A DNA stretch of 57,588 nucleotides from positions 1-57,588 of the forward strand of contig NZ_ML133704.1 of the NCBI RefSeq assembly GCF_003985155.1, given 5' to 3'. This DNA is from Rhizobium vallis (GTDB lineage: Bacteria > Pseudomonadota > Alphaproteobacteria > Rhizobiales > Rhizobiaceae). A program made the position numbers and the translations under genes. The notes below the pieces were generated by a model. The model did no database searches. It saw nothing but the letters and a program-made list of their open reading frames with translations, and had not been told where the DNA came from. Shown piece after piece: positions 7,525 through 16,795 of this stretch; positions within the stretch are counted from its first letter, which is position 1; each line of letters opens with the position of its first letter.

Positions 7525-9126
7525 ATGGACGTGCAAGACACCACGGCAGCATGCCACGACGCCTTCGCCGAGCTGGCGTCGCCAGCATGCATCCAAGACC
7601 CGTACCCGTTCATGCGGTGGTTGCGAGAGCACGATCCGGTGCACCGCGCGGCGTCGGGCCTCTTTCTGTTGAGCCGCCACGCCGACATCTACTGGGCGTT
7701 CAAGGCTACGGGCGATGCGTTTCGGGGGCCGGCGCCATCCGAACTGGCGCGCTATTTCCCGCGTGCGGCGAGCAGCCTGTCGCTCAATCTGCTGGCGTCT
7801 ACGCTAGCCATGAAGGAACCACCGACGCATACGCGTCTGCGCCGGCTGATTTCGCGCGATTTCACCGTGGGCCAGATCGACAACCTGCGGCCGAGCATCG
7901 CGCGCATCGTCGCAGCTCGCCTGGATGGCATGGCGCCCGCACTGGAGCGAGGAGAGGCGGTGGACCTGCATCGGGAATTCGCACTGGCCTTGCCCATGCT
8001 TGTCTTCGCTGAATTGTTCGGCATGCCCCAAGACGACGTTTTCGAGCTCTCAGCGATCGTCAGCGCCATTCTAGAAGGCCTGAGCCCGCACGCCAGCGAT
8101 CCACAGCTCGCCGCGGCGGACGTGGCCAGCGCCAGGGTGAAGGCCTATTTCGGCGACCTCATACTGCGCAAGCGCGCCGATCCCCGCCGCGACATCGTGT
8201 CGACACTGGTCGGCGCACACACCGACGACGCCGATACGCTCTCGGACGCGGAGTTGATCAGCATGCTGTGGGGCATGTTGCTGGGCGGCTTCGCCACCAC
8301 TGCTGCGACTATCGACCATGCGGTGCTGGCGATGCTGGCCTACCCCGAGGAGCGGCACTGGCTGCAGGGAGACGCCGCAGGGGTGGAGGCATTTGTAGAA
8401 GAAGTACTGCGCTGCGAGGCGCCCGCCATGTTCAGCTCCATTCCGCGTATCGCCCAGCGCGACATCGAACTGCATGGCGTGGTGATCCCGAAGGACGCGG
8501 ACGTGCGCGTGCTGATCGCGGCCGGCAATCGCGACCCGGACGCTTTCGCTGATCCCGACCGCTTCGATCCGGTGCGGTTCTACGGCACCAGGCCTGGCAT
8601 GTCGAGCGACGGAAAGATTATGCTGAGCTTCGGCCACGGCATCCACTTCTGCCTAGGTGCTCAACTCGCCAGGGTGCAACTGGCCGAGAGCCTGCCGCAG
8701 ATCCAGGCTCGCTTCCCCACGTCGGCCTTGGCCGAGCAGCCGACCCGGGAGCCCTCAGCGTTCCTTAGGACGTTCCGCGCGCTGCCGGTGCGGCTGCACG
8801 CGCAGGCGGCGGCTGAGGTTCGCGTCGTGGTCGACCAGGACCTGTGCGGAACCACTGGTCAGTGCGTGTTGACGCTGCCGGGCACCTTTCGTCAGCGCGA
8901 GCCGGACGGCGTGGCGGAAGTGTGCATGGCGACGGTCCCGCAGGCGCTGCACGCCGCCGTGCGCCTAGCAGCCAGCCAGTGCCCGGTCGCGGCCATTCGG
9001 GTGATCGAAAGCGAAGCCGGCGATGACCATTGCACCAACCCCGGCCCTACGCCCTCTCCGGCAGACGCTGAGCGACATGCAGCGAAAGACCTACGCAATC
9101 CAGGAGAACATGATGGAACGATTTAA
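7525..9126 (+). CDS. cyp114: CYP114 fused to [3Fe-4S] ferredoxin
   Basis: A 533-residue single open frame joins a P450 (about residues 1-425) and a ferredoxin (about 432-500). The P450 has ExxR (EEVLR) and the heme loop FGHGIHFCLG with Cys near 376; its I-helix reads LGGFATTAAT, lacking the usual acidic residue before Thr. The ferredoxin part has C-x5-C (CGTTGQC) and a distant Cys-Pro (ASQCPV), the [3Fe-4S] pattern. In bacterial gibberellin synthesis CYP114 with this ferredoxin contracts the B ring of ent-kaurenoic acid to GA12-aldehyde. In many operons the two are separate genes; the fusion would tether the electron donor. No frameshift is needed to join them. Confidence 0.93.
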   Translation: MDVQDTTAACHDAFAELASPACIQDPYPFMRWLREHDPVHRAASGLFLLSRHADIYWAFKATGDAFRGPAPSELARYFPRAASSLSLNLLASTLAMKEPPTHTRLRRLISRDFTVGQIDNLRPSIARIVAARLDGMAPALERGEAVDLHREFALALPMLVFAELFGMPQDDVFELSAIVSAILEGLSPHASDPQLAAADVASARVKAYFGDLILRKRADPRRDIVSTLVGAHTDDADTLSDAELISMLWGMLLGGFATTAATIDHAVLAMLAYPEERHWLQGDAAGVEAFVEEVLRCEAPAMFSSIPRIAQRDIELHGVVIPKDADVRVLIAAGNRDPDAFADPDRFDPVRFYGTRPGMSSDGKIMLSFGHGIHFCLGAQLARVQLAESLPQIQARFPTSALAEQPTREPSAFLRTFRALPVRLHAQAAAEVRVVVDQDLCGTTGQCVLTLPGTFRQREPDGVAEVCMATVPQALHAAVRLAASQCPVAAIRVIESEAGDDHCTNPGPTPSPADAERHAAKDLRNPGEHDGTI

Positions 9127-9955
9127 AGGCAAGGTGGCCGTGGTGACCGGCGCCGGCGCCGGGATCGGCAAGGCATGCGCCCTCGCCATCGCGCGCGAGG
9201 GCGGCAGAGTGGTGGTGGCCGACATTGATGGCCCCGCTGCCATCGCCTGCACCGCACAGATCGCAGCCGAAGCGGGCCAAGCGCTGGCCGTGGCCATGGA
9301 CATCGCAGATGCGCAGGCGGTGGCAGAGCTGTTCAAAACGGCGAAGCGGCGCTTCGGTGGGGTCGACGTGCTTGTGAACAATGCGAGCGCCATGCATTTG
9401 ACTCCGCACGACCGCGCGATCCTCGACCTGGACGTGGCGGTCTGGGACCAGACCATGGCGACCAATTTGCGCGGCACGCTCCTTTGCTGCCGGCAGGCCA
9501 TCCCACAAATGATCGGCCGTGGTGGTGGCGCGATCGTGAACATGTCATCGTGCCAAGGGCTCAGCGGCGACACCGCACTGACGTCATACGCCGCGTCGAA
9601 GGCCGCAATGAACATGCTGTCGGCCTCGCTTGCCACCCAATACGGACACGCGAAGATCCGCTGCAACGCGGTTGCGCCAGGTCTTGTCATGACCGAACGT
9701 CTCTTCGCCAAGCTGGACGAGTGCATGCAACGGCATCTACACCGGCACCAGCTCCTGCCGCACGTCGGCCGCCCCGAGGACGTAGCCGCGCTGGTCGCGT
9801 TCCTGCTCTCGGAGGAGGCTGCGTTCATCACCGGCCAGGTGGTGTGCATCGACGGCGGCATGTTGGCGCATGTTCCAACCTACGCCGACGGTGGCAACAG
9901 CGCGGCTCGGCCGGCCGGTGACGCCGCCGAAGCAGCCGCAGCGTCGCATTGGTGA
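9113..9955 (+). CDS. Short-chain dehydrogenase, GA12-aldehyde oxidation
   Basis: A classical SDR of 280 residues: the NAD(P)-binding TGAGAGIG near residue 11, NNAS (about 90), catalytic Ser in MSSCQGL and YAASK. In this operon the SDR oxidises GA12-aldehyde to GA12. I chose the second of two adjacent ATGs (9113) because AGGAG at 9102-9106 is best spaced for it; the frame is open upstream to 9023. It overlaps the end of the CYP114-ferredoxin gene by 14 bases, and its own TGA overlaps the next ATG, so the genes are translated as a unit. The C-terminal 20 residues, rich in alanine, lie beyond the usual SDR end. Confidence 0.9.
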   Translation: MERFKGKVAVVTGAGAGIGKACALAIAREGGRVVVADIDGPAAIACTAQIAAEAGQALAVAMDIADAQAVAELFKTAKRRFGGVDVLVNNASAMHLTPHDRAILDLDVAVWDQTMATNLRGTLLCCRQAIPQMIGRGGGAIVNMSSCQGLSGDTALTSYAASKAAMNMLSASLATQYGHAKIRCNAVAPGLVMTERLFAKLDECMQRHLHRHQLLPHVGRPEDVAALVAFLLSEEAAFITGQVVCIDGGMLAHVPTYADGGNSAARPAGDAAEAAAASHW

Positions 9956-11298
9956 TGGACATGCTGCTCAACCCGCTGAACCGCTGGCGCCGGCTACGGG
10001 ACGACATCCCGGTCATGCCTGGCGCTTTCCCCCTGGTCGGGCATCTTCCCGCCATCGTCTGCGATCTGCCGCGCCTGCTGCGGCGCGCGGAAAGGACCCT
10101 AGGCAGCCACTTCTGGCTGGACTTCGGCCCGGCCGGACACCTGATGACATGCCTGGATCCAGATGCGCTCGCATTGCTCCGGCACAAGGAAGTGTCCTCG
10201 GCACTGATCGAAGAGATGGCGCCCGACATCCTTGGCGGAACGTTGGTCACTTTGGACGGTAGCGCGCACCGGCAGGCGCGCGATGGGATAAAAGCGGCGT
10301 TTCTGCCGAGGGGTCTGACCGAGGCCGGCATTGGCGAGCTGTTCGAACCAATTATTAGGGCTCAGGTCAAGGCGTGGCGCGACCGCGGTGAAGTCGCTAT
10401 CCTGCCAGACACCCGCAACCTGATGCTCAAACTCACCTTCAGTCTCATGGGCATCCCCGCCCAAGACCTGTCGGAGTGGCATCGCAAGTATCGGCAACTG
10501 CTACAATTGATGGTCGCGCCCCCGATCGACCTGCCGGGGATGCCCTTGCGACGCGGCCGCGCCGCCCGCGATTGGATCGACGCGCAGTCGCGCCAGTTCA
10601 TCCGGGACGCGCGCGCGCGCGCCGCGCGCACCGGGTTGATCAACGACATGGTGAGCGCCTTCGATTGCAGCGATGGCGCGCTCTCCGATGACGTCCTGGT
10701 CGCCAATATCCGCTTGCTGCTGCTTGCCGGCCACGAGACCTCCGCCTCGACGATAGCCTGGATGGTGATCGAGCTGGCGCAGCATCCAGAGCTGTGGGAC
10801 GCCCTGGTCGAAGAGGCGCAACGCGTGGGCGCGGTGCCGACCGGGCACGAGGACCTGGCGCAATGTCCGGTCGCAGAGGCGCTGTTTCGGGAGACGCTAC
10901 GAATGCATCCGGCTTCCTCGCTCGTACCGCGTCGCGCGATGCAGGAATTACAACTCGGCCAGCGGCGCATTCCTTCGGGCACTCATTTGTGCATCCCACT
11001 ACTGCATTTCTCGACCTCGCCGCTGCTGCACGAAGCGCCCGATCAGTTCCGTCTGGGGCGGTGGCTGCAACGCACGGAGCCGATCCGGCCGGTGGACATG
11101 CTGCAGTTCGGTGCCGGCCCACACGTCTGCATGGGCTATCACCTTGTATGGCTGGAGCTGGTGCAGTTCAGCATCGCCTTGGCATTGACCATGCAGGAGG
11201 CCGGGGTGCGGCCGCGATTGATGAGCGGCGTCGAAAAAGGCCGGCGCTATTACCCGACCGCACATCCGTCCATGACAGTCCGCATCGGATTCTCATGA
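9955..11298 (+). CDS. cyp117: Cytochrome P450 CYP117, ent-kaurene oxidase
   Basis: 447 residues, starting at an ATG overlapping the SDR stop (TGATG). The I-helix has the textbook LLAGHETSAS, the K-helix ETLR, and the heme loop is FGAGPHVCMG with Cys at about 392. CYP117 is the bacterial ent-kaurene oxidase, converting ent-kaurene in three steps to ent-kaurenoic acid, the substrate of CYP114. No membrane anchor is present, as expected for a bacterial P450. The product runs its full expected length, with no frame disruption. Confidence 0.92.
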   Translation: MDMLLNPLNRWRRLRDDIPVMPGAFPLVGHLPAIVCDLPRLLRRAERTLGSHFWLDFGPAGHLMTCLDPDALALLRHKEVSSALIEEMAPDILGGTLVTLDGSAHRQARDGIKAAFLPRGLTEAGIGELFEPIIRAQVKAWRDRGEVAILPDTRNLMLKLTFSLMGIPAQDLSEWHRKYRQLLQLMVAPPIDLPGMPLRRGRAARDWIDAQSRQFIRDARARAARTGLINDMVSAFDCSDGALSDDVLVANIRLLLLAGHETSASTIAWMVIELAQHPELWDALVEEAQRVGAVPTGHEDLAQCPVAEALFRETLRMHPASSLVPRRAMQELQLGQRRIPSGTHLCIPLLHFSTSPLLHEAPDQFRLGRWLQRTEPIRPVDMLQFGAGPHVCMGYHLVWLELVQFSIALALTMQEAGVRPRLMSGVEKGRRYYPTAHPSMTVRIGFS

Positions 11299-11442
11299 GC
11301 TGGGATCCTCTGCCCCGTGTCAAGAGGCAGCGGCGACGACGATGGGCGGCATTGCTGCACTCGGCGCGCGCGCGCGGTGCGACGCCGGCAGCACCGCGGC
11401 GGCTCGCCGCTCGCCGCGGCATTCTCTGTCAGGTAGAAGGAG

Positions 11443-12021
11443 ATGAACAACATGCAGAAGGGTTCCACGCTAAACGACGACCGAACTGGCGTTTCCCCGT
11501 TCGGCGGATCGGGCGCGCAGGCGTGCGGCGGATTGCCGGTGCGCGCGTCCATAGGCATTGGCGCGCTATGCGCCGTCGCGGAGGATGCCGCGCTTTACTC
11601 TGTACCGCGCACTGGATCGCTATCGCGCCTGTTTCGGCCTTGTATTGTAGGTGGTCGAGGATGACACGCCAGCGGATGACGCGACGCTGGGCAAGCCCCC
11701 GGCAAGCATGCGGCGGAGAAGAAAGCAACCGGCGTGCCGATCACGAAGCTGCATGCAGCGCCCCAGTCAGTGCCGGGCCTATGGCCAGAGGCCGAGGAAG
11801 CCATCACCTCGCTGCGCCCGCGTGCGGAGCGGTTGGCGCAGGCCGTGCAGCGGGCCAAAAGGGTATCTGTTCAAGCACGCGCCGTGCGCATTGGCGCCGG
11901 TCCGCACGGAGGCGCCGCCGTACCGCTGCGATCGGCCGGCGGCACCGCTAGATGCTACATTGTGTTCGATTCCACGGCGCAGATCGGAGCGGTTGCCCAC
12001 CGCGGACCGCCGCCAGCATAG
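11443..12021 (+). pseudogene. ggps: Decayed operon copy of GGPP synthase
   Basis: Between CYP117 and the cyclase gene lies the position normally held by a GGPP synthase. Its start region survives (AAGGAG Shine-Dalgarno, ATGs at 11443 and 11452, first residues MQKGSTLNDDRTG), but the frame stops near 11660. A C-terminal trace follows in other frames: KKATGV, then EAEEAITSLRPRAERLAQAV, the usual end of this synthase. Both aspartate-rich motifs are missing, so a large internal deletion has removed the active site. The intact GGPP synthase at 15866-16795 presumably supplies the substrate instead. Confidence 0.75.
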
Positions 12022-12071
12022 GTGCGCTTCGCCGCGCTTCTCGTCAACTGCCTGCAGAGGGAACATCCCGC

Positions 12072-13625
12072 ATGAGTGCGCTGTCCGAACAGATCCTTTC
12101 TGAATTGCGCCACTTGCTGAACGAGACGCGCGATGGCGGCAGCGTGAGTCCGTCCGTTTACGACACGGCGCGCGTTTTGCAGTTCAGCGGCAACGTCACC
12201 GGTCGGCAGAACGGATACGCGTGGCTCATGGCGCAGCAACAGGCCGATGGCGGGTGGGGAAGTGCTGACTTCCCACTGTTCCGCCATGTACCCACGTGGG
12301 CGGCGTTGCTTGCATTGCGGCGTGCCGATCCTCTTCCCGGCGCTGCGGACGCAGTTCAGGCTGCAACGCGGTTCCTCGAGCGCCAGCCGGATCCCTACGC
12401 GGATGCGGTGCCGGAAGACGCGCCGGTAGGCGCGGAGCTGATCCTGCCGCAGATCTCCGGCGAGGCCACATCCTTGGTGGGCGACGTGGTGTTTCCGCGC
12501 TACCCGGCGCTGTTGCCGTTGCGGCAAGCGTGCCTGGTTAAGTTGGGGACGGTGGGACCGCTGCCGAGCGGCCATCCGTTGTTGCACTCCTGGGAAGCCT
12601 GGGGGACGTCGCCGACCACGGCATGCCTGGACGACGACGGCAGCATCGGCATCAGCCCGGCGGCAACCGCCGCGTGGCGTGCGCACGCCCTCACACAGGC
12701 GAGCGCGCCACAGGTCGAGCGTGCCGACAGGTATCTTCAGGCCGCATCGCGCGCGGCGCGCAGCGGCATCGAAGGTGTCGTTCCCAGCGTCTGGCCGATC
12801 AACGTGTTCGAGCCATGCTGGTCGCTGTACACTCTGCATCTGGCCGGGTTGTTTTCGCATCCCGCGCTCGCCGAGGCGGTGCGCGTGATCGTCGCGCAGC
12901 TCGATGCCTGTCTGGGCGTGCGCGGTCTGGGTCCGGCCTTGCACTTCGCGGCCGATGCAGACGACACTGCTGTTGCGTTGTGCATCCTGCACCTAGCAGG
13001 ACGCAACCCGGCTGCCAACGCGTTGCGCCACTTCGAAATCGGCGGGCTGTTCGTTACCTTCCCCGGCGAGCGCAATGCCTCGGTGTCGACCAACATCCAC
13101 GCCCTGCATGCGTTCAGACTGTTGGGAAAGCCCACCGCCGGTACCAGCGCTTACCTTGAGGCCAATCGCAACGCGGACGGTCTATGGGACAATGACAAAT
13201 GGCATGTTTCGTGGCTGTATCCCACCGCGCATGCAATCGCTGCGCTCGCGCAAGGCGCGCCCCAGTGGCGCGACGAGCGCGCGCTGGCGGCGCTGTTGCA
13301 GGCGCAGCGCGACGACGGCGGCTGGGGCGCGGGTCGCGCGTCAACATTTGAGGAAACCGCCTATGCGCTGTTCGCGTTGCACGTGATGGATGGGCGCGAA
13401 GAGCCGACAGGGCGCGCCCGCATCGCGCTGGCGGTCGCGCACGCGCTGGAGTGGATGCTCGCTCGCCATGAGGCGCATGAATTGCCGCAGACGCCGCTGT
13501 GGATCGGCAAGGAATTGTATTGCCCGACCCGGGTCGTGCGCGTGATCGAACTCGCCGGCTTGTGGCTGGCTCTTCGTTGGGGGCGGCGCATCCCGACCGA
13601 GGGAGCAGGAGGAATGGCGCAATGA
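12072..13625 (+). CDS. cps: ent-copalyl diphosphate synthase
   Basis: A class II diterpene cyclase of 517 residues that protonates GGPP to form ent-copalyl diphosphate. The catalytic DxDD motif is present as DADD at about residues 295-298. Repeated QxxDGGW-like turns (QQADGGWGSADFP near the start, QRDDGGWGAGR near residue 420) mark the beta/gamma alpha-barrel domains. The start at 12072 is preceded by GAGG; the frame is open 120 bases further upstream, into the decayed GGPP synthase. Its TGA overlaps the next ATG (ATGA), coupling it to the kaurene synthase. Confidence 0.95.
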   Translation: MSALSEQILSELRHLLNETRDGGSVSPSVYDTARVLQFSGNVTGRQNGYAWLMAQQQADGGWGSADFPLFRHVPTWAALLALRRADPLPGAADAVQAATRFLERQPDPYADAVPEDAPVGAELILPQISGEATSLVGDVVFPRYPALLPLRQACLVKLGTVGPLPSGHPLLHSWEAWGTSPTTACLDDDGSIGISPAATAAWRAHALTQASAPQVERADRYLQAASRAARSGIEGVVPSVWPINVFEPCWSLYTLHLAGLFSHPALAEAVRVIVAQLDACLGVRGLGPALHFAADADDTAVALCILHLAGRNPAANALRHFEIGGLFVTFPGERNASVSTNIHALHAFRLLGKPTAGTSAYLEANRNADGLWDNDKWHVSWLYPTAHAIAALAQGAPQWRDERALAALLQAQRDDGGWGAGRASTFEETAYALFALHVMDGREEPTGRARIALAVAHALEWMLARHEAHELPQTPLWIGKELYCPTRVVRVIELAGLWLALRWGRRIPTEGAGGMAQ

Positions 13626-14524
13626 TCCCGACGGAAAGCGCGCTGCAGCAAGTACTGGAGTGGGGGCGTTCCCTGACCGGATTCGCCGACGAGCATGCCG
13701 TAGAAGCAGTTAGGGGCGGACAGTACATCCTGCAGTGTATCCAACCGAGCTTGCACGATATCAGCGCCCGCACCGGCCGAGATCCGCAGGACGAAAAGCT
13801 GATCGTGGCGTTTTATCGCGAGTTGGCGCTACTGTTTTGGCTCGACGATTGCAACGACCTTGGCCTGATCGCGCCGGAGCAGCTGGCCGCGGTGGAGCAG
13901 GCGCTGGGGCAGGGCGTGCCATGCGCGGTCCCCGGTTTCGAGGGCTGCGCTGTGCTGCGCGCTTCCCTGGCCGCGCTCGCCTACGATAGGCGCGACTATA
14001 CTGAGCTTCTAAACGATACCCGGTGCTACTGCGCGGCGCTGCGCGCCGGACCCGCGCAGGCGGCGGGGGCTGAACGCTGGTCGTACGCCGAATACTTGCA
14101 CAATTCCATCGATTCGATCGCCTACGCGAACGTGTTCTGTTGCCTGTCGTTGCTATGGGGGCTGGACATGGCGACCCTGCGCGCGCGTCCGGCGTTTCGC
14201 CAGGTGCTGCGGCTCATCTCCACGATAGGGCGCCTGCAGAACGATCTGCATGGATGCGCCAAGGATAGGGCGGCGGGAGAAGCCGACAACGCTGCCATCC
14301 TGCTCCTGCAGCGTTATCCGGCTATGCCTGTGGAGGATTTCCTCAACGACGAGCTGGTCGGCCATGCGCGCATGCTGCACCGAGTGATGGTGAAAGAACG
14401 CTTTCCTGCACCATGGGGACCGTTAATCGAGGCCATGGCGGTCATTCGCGCGAAGTACTACCAGACCTCGATCAGCCGCTACGGCAACGATGCGGCGGGG
14501 GGAGGCCAGCGTGCGCCGGCGTGA
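13622..14524 (+). CDS. ks: ent-kaurene synthase
   Basis: A 300-residue class I terpene synthase converting ent-copalyl diphosphate to ent-kaurene. Both metal-binding motifs are clear: the Asp-rich DDCND at about residues 75-79 and the NSE-type NDLHGCAKDRAAGE starting near 207. The bacterial enzyme is a single alpha domain, matching this length. Starts at the ATG overlapping the CPS stop. It overlaps the start of the IPP isomerase gene. Confidence 0.95.
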   Translation: MIPTESALQQVLEWGRSLTGFADEHAVEAVRGGQYILQCIQPSLHDISARTGRDPQDEKLIVAFYRELALLFWLDDCNDLGLIAPEQLAAVEQALGQGVPCAVPGFEGCAVLRASLAALAYDRRDYTELLNDTRCYCAALRAGPAQAAGAERWSYAEYLHNSIDSIAYANVFCCLSLLWGLDMATLRARPAFRQVLRLISTIGRLQNDLHGCAKDRAAGEADNAAILLLQRYPAMPVEDFLNDELVGHARMLHRVMVKERFPAPWGPLIEAMAVIRAKYYQTSISRYGNDAAGGGQRAPA

Positions 14525-15677
14525 ACGCGCGGGAGGCGGCGGCGTGCGCGCGGCGCCCTCGGTCCGATCCGACGCAACGCCAACGCCCAATACGGCGGAT
14601 CGAGCGAGCGGGTGCGACGACGCCCTGACCCGGCGCAAGGACGACCATCTGGACCTCGTGCTGGATCGGCGAACGGCGCCAGCCACGGTCGCTGCCGGCT
14701 GGGAGCAAATCCGGTTCGAACACTGCGCACTGCCCGAGCTGGACCTGACGCAGATCGAACTGCGCACATCGCTGTTAGGCAAGCCAATACGTGCGCCGCT
14801 GCTGATCAGTTCCATGACCGGCGGAATGCCACGCGCAAAGGCCATCAATCGGCACCTGAGCGAGGCGGCGCAAGCCTTGGGGATCGCCATGTGCGTCGGT
14901 TCGCAGCGCGTGAGCCTCCAATCGCGCAATTCCCAGGGGCTGACGCGCGCCCTACGCCGCCTGGCGCCTGACATTCCCTTGCTGGCCAATATCGGCGCTG
15001 CGCAACTGCGCGAGGCCGACGGCCTTGATCTGGCGCGCCGGGCTGTCGATGCGCTGGAGGCTGATGGGCTGATCGTCCATCTCAATCCGCTGCAGGAAGT
15101 GCTACAGCCGGATGGCGACCGCGACTGGCACGGCGTACTGGCGCAGGTGGCTCGCGCCGCGCGTAGCGTGGGCGTGCCTATCGTGGCCAAAGAAGTCGGG
15201 TGGGGCCTGTCCGCCTCGGTGGCCTGCGCGCTCGTCGAGGCGGGTGTTGAGGTGATTGATGTCGCCGGAGCCGGCGGCACCAGTTGGGCCGCGGTGGAGG
15301 GCGAGCGCGCCCGCGATGCCGCCGGCCGTGCAGTGGCGATGGCGTTTGCCGATTGGGGGATCCCGACACCGGCCAGCTTGCAGGCGGTCCGTCGGGCACT
15401 GCCAACGGTGAAGCTTATCGCGTCCGGCGGGATCCGCGACGGCGTCGACGTGGCCAAGGCCATTCGCCTGGGTGCGGACATTGCCGGGCAGGCAGCCGGC
15501 GTGCTGCCGGCGGCTACGGTATCGACCGAAGCGGTCGTTGCGCATTTCGAGGTCGTCATCCGCCAGTTGGCCGTCGCCTGCTTTTGCACCGGCTCACCTG
15601 ATCTGGCGACGTTGCGCCAGGCGCGCTTGTTGCCCTCCGCGCACTTGTTGCCCTCCGCGCATCCGCCAGTCGGATGA
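14511..15677 (+). CDS. idi: Type 2 isopentenyl diphosphate isomerase
   Basis: An FMN-dependent IPP/DMAPP isomerase (Fni type), which balances the five-carbon units for GGPP. The family signature regions are present: APLLISSMTGG, SQRVSLQ, NIGAAQL, HLNPLQE, KEVGWGLS, VAGAGGTSW and ASGGIRDGVD. I place the start at GTG 14511, five bases after a perfect GGAGG; an ATG at 14490 in the same frame is possible. It overlaps the kaurene synthase gene and is the last gene of the operon. The C-terminus carries a tandem duplication encoding LLPSAH twice. Confidence 0.92.
   Translation: MRRRERAGGGGVRAAPSVRSDATPTPNTADRASGCDDALTRRKDDHLDLVLDRRTAPATVAAGWEQIRFEHCALPELDLTQIELRTSLLGKPIRAPLLISSMTGGMPRAKAINRHLSEAAQALGIAMCVGSQRVSLQSRNSQGLTRALRRLAPDIPLLANIGAAQLREADGLDLARRAVDALEADGLIVHLNPLQEVLQPDGDRDWHGVLAQVARAARSVGVPIVAKEVGWGLSASVACALVEAGVEVIDVAGAGGTSWAAVEGERARDAAGRAVAMAFADWGIPTPASLQAVRRALPTVKLIASGGIRDGVDVAKAIRLGADIAGQAAGVLPAATVSTEAVVAHFEVVIRQLAVACFCTGSPDLATLRQARLLPSAHLLPSAHPPVG
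15626..15661 (+). repeat. Tandem 18-bp repeat at end of idi
   Basis: Two perfect copies of CTTGTTGCCCTCCGCGCA lie back to back (15626-15643 and 15644-15661), in frame, adding six residues to the isomerase C-terminus. This looks like replication slippage beyond the conserved fold. Confidence 0.9.
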
Positions 15678-15865
15678 TGCCGGCGTCGCCCGCTCTGTCG
15701 GCCGGCCCTCCAAGCTGGTTGCAAAAACCGTTAACGCTAAAGCTAGACCTCTAATCCACCTTGGCCCAGCGGTTCGATGCAGGGAACGAAATGTTCATGA
15801 AGCAGCTGTTGACGATGAAGCGGTAATGATGCCGCCGGCTAGGTTATGCGTACCGTAACTCGGGC

Positions 15866-16795
15866 TTACAAAGGCGCGCAATCCAGCGCCGTTTGTTGAA
15901 TCAGACCGGCTTTTCCCGGTCCAGCCACGCCTTTGCAAAGTGCATGATTAAGCCAGTCAACGAAGGACCGTTTTTGAGGGCTGGCAGGAATGGTGTCACC
16001 TATCTGTTCGAGATACGCATAAAATCTGGCGGCTGCGCTGTCCAATCCTTGGCCGCGAACGATACTGGGTCGATTCAGCTGCGTGTCCACGGCAGGCAAT
16101 TTGCCAAGCACTTCTGCGCGGCCGACTGTATCTGCGATGTCGTCGGCGATCTGATACGCGTGCCCGAGCAATTCCCCCACCTTAGACCATGGGGCCGGAT
16201 CTGCACCACTTGCCAGGGCACCGCAAGTGGCCGCCGCGACAAAGAGGGAGCCGGTCTTGTAATGGTGATAGCGGTCGATTGGGACGTGCGTCATTGCCTC
16301 CATCGACTGTCCGGCGATCAGTCCGTGACTGGGGCCGACCGCCTCCGCAACCACCTCGATCATGCGCGCGCCCAACTCAGGTGTTAGCGCAGCCTGCAAG
16401 CTGAGGTATTTGAAAGCCATCACAATCAAGGCATCGCCGGTCAAAACGGCGATAGGCTCTCCGAAAAGCCGGTGCACCGTTGGTCTGCCGCGGCGTAGCG
16501 CCGCGTTATCGAAGCAAGGCAAGTCGTCATGCACCAACGAGGCACAGTGCAGCAATTCAATTGCTGCCGCGGCTCTTGTCGCCAGCTCAGGATCTTTTTC
16601 GCCGCACACATAGGAGACTTTCAAGCAGAGCTTGGGGCGCATCCGGGAGCCCCCTGGAAACACTGCCGCGTCCAGCGCTCCACGCAGGTGAGCCGGCGCA
16701 GCCGGACTTAGAGCAGTATCCATGGCAGCTCGCAGCGCTTGCTCGATGAGCTTGTCGCTATCGCCAACCACGTCGGCTTGGTGATTCGAAATCAT
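15866..16795 (-). CDS. ggps2: GGPP synthase, replacement copy
   Basis: A 309-residue trans-prenyltransferase that builds geranylgeranyl diphosphate for the diterpene pathway. The first aspartate-rich motif is DDLPCFD (residues 90-96, the DDx4D form of CrtE/IspA-like enzymes) and the second is DDIAD (218-222); the FGEPIAVLTGDALI and GQSMEAM regions are also typical. The start at 16795 has GGAG seven bases upstream; the frame is open to 16852. It converges on the operon from the other strand and differs clearly from the remnant inside the operon, so it appears to be a separate acquisition that compensates for that loss. A strong sigma-54 consensus lies 547 bp upstream. Confidence 0.92.
   Translation of the reverse strand: MISNHQADVVGDSDKLIEQALRAAMDTALSPAAPAHLRGALDAAVFPGGSRMRPKLCLKVSYVCGEKDPELATRAAAAIELLHCASLVHDDLPCFDNAALRRGRPTVHRLFGEPIAVLTGDALIVMAFKYLSLQAALTPELGARMIEVVAEAVGPSHGLIAGQSMEAMTHVPIDRYHHYKTGSLFVAAATCGALASGADPAPWSKVGELLGHAYQIADDIADTVGRAEVLGKLPAVDTQLNRPSIVRGQGLDSAAARFYAYLEQIGDTIPASPQKRSFVDWLNHALCKGVAGPGKAGLIQQTALDCAPL

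Noticed and set aside
6875..8646. Long - strand frames under CYP112 and CYP114
   Set aside because: Typical mirror frames of GC-rich genes; no ribosome sites or family motifs.
15626..15661. CRISPR-like repeat
   Set aside because: Only two 18-bp copies with no spacer, in frame in the idi gene; simple tandem duplication. No CRISPR array was seen in the window.
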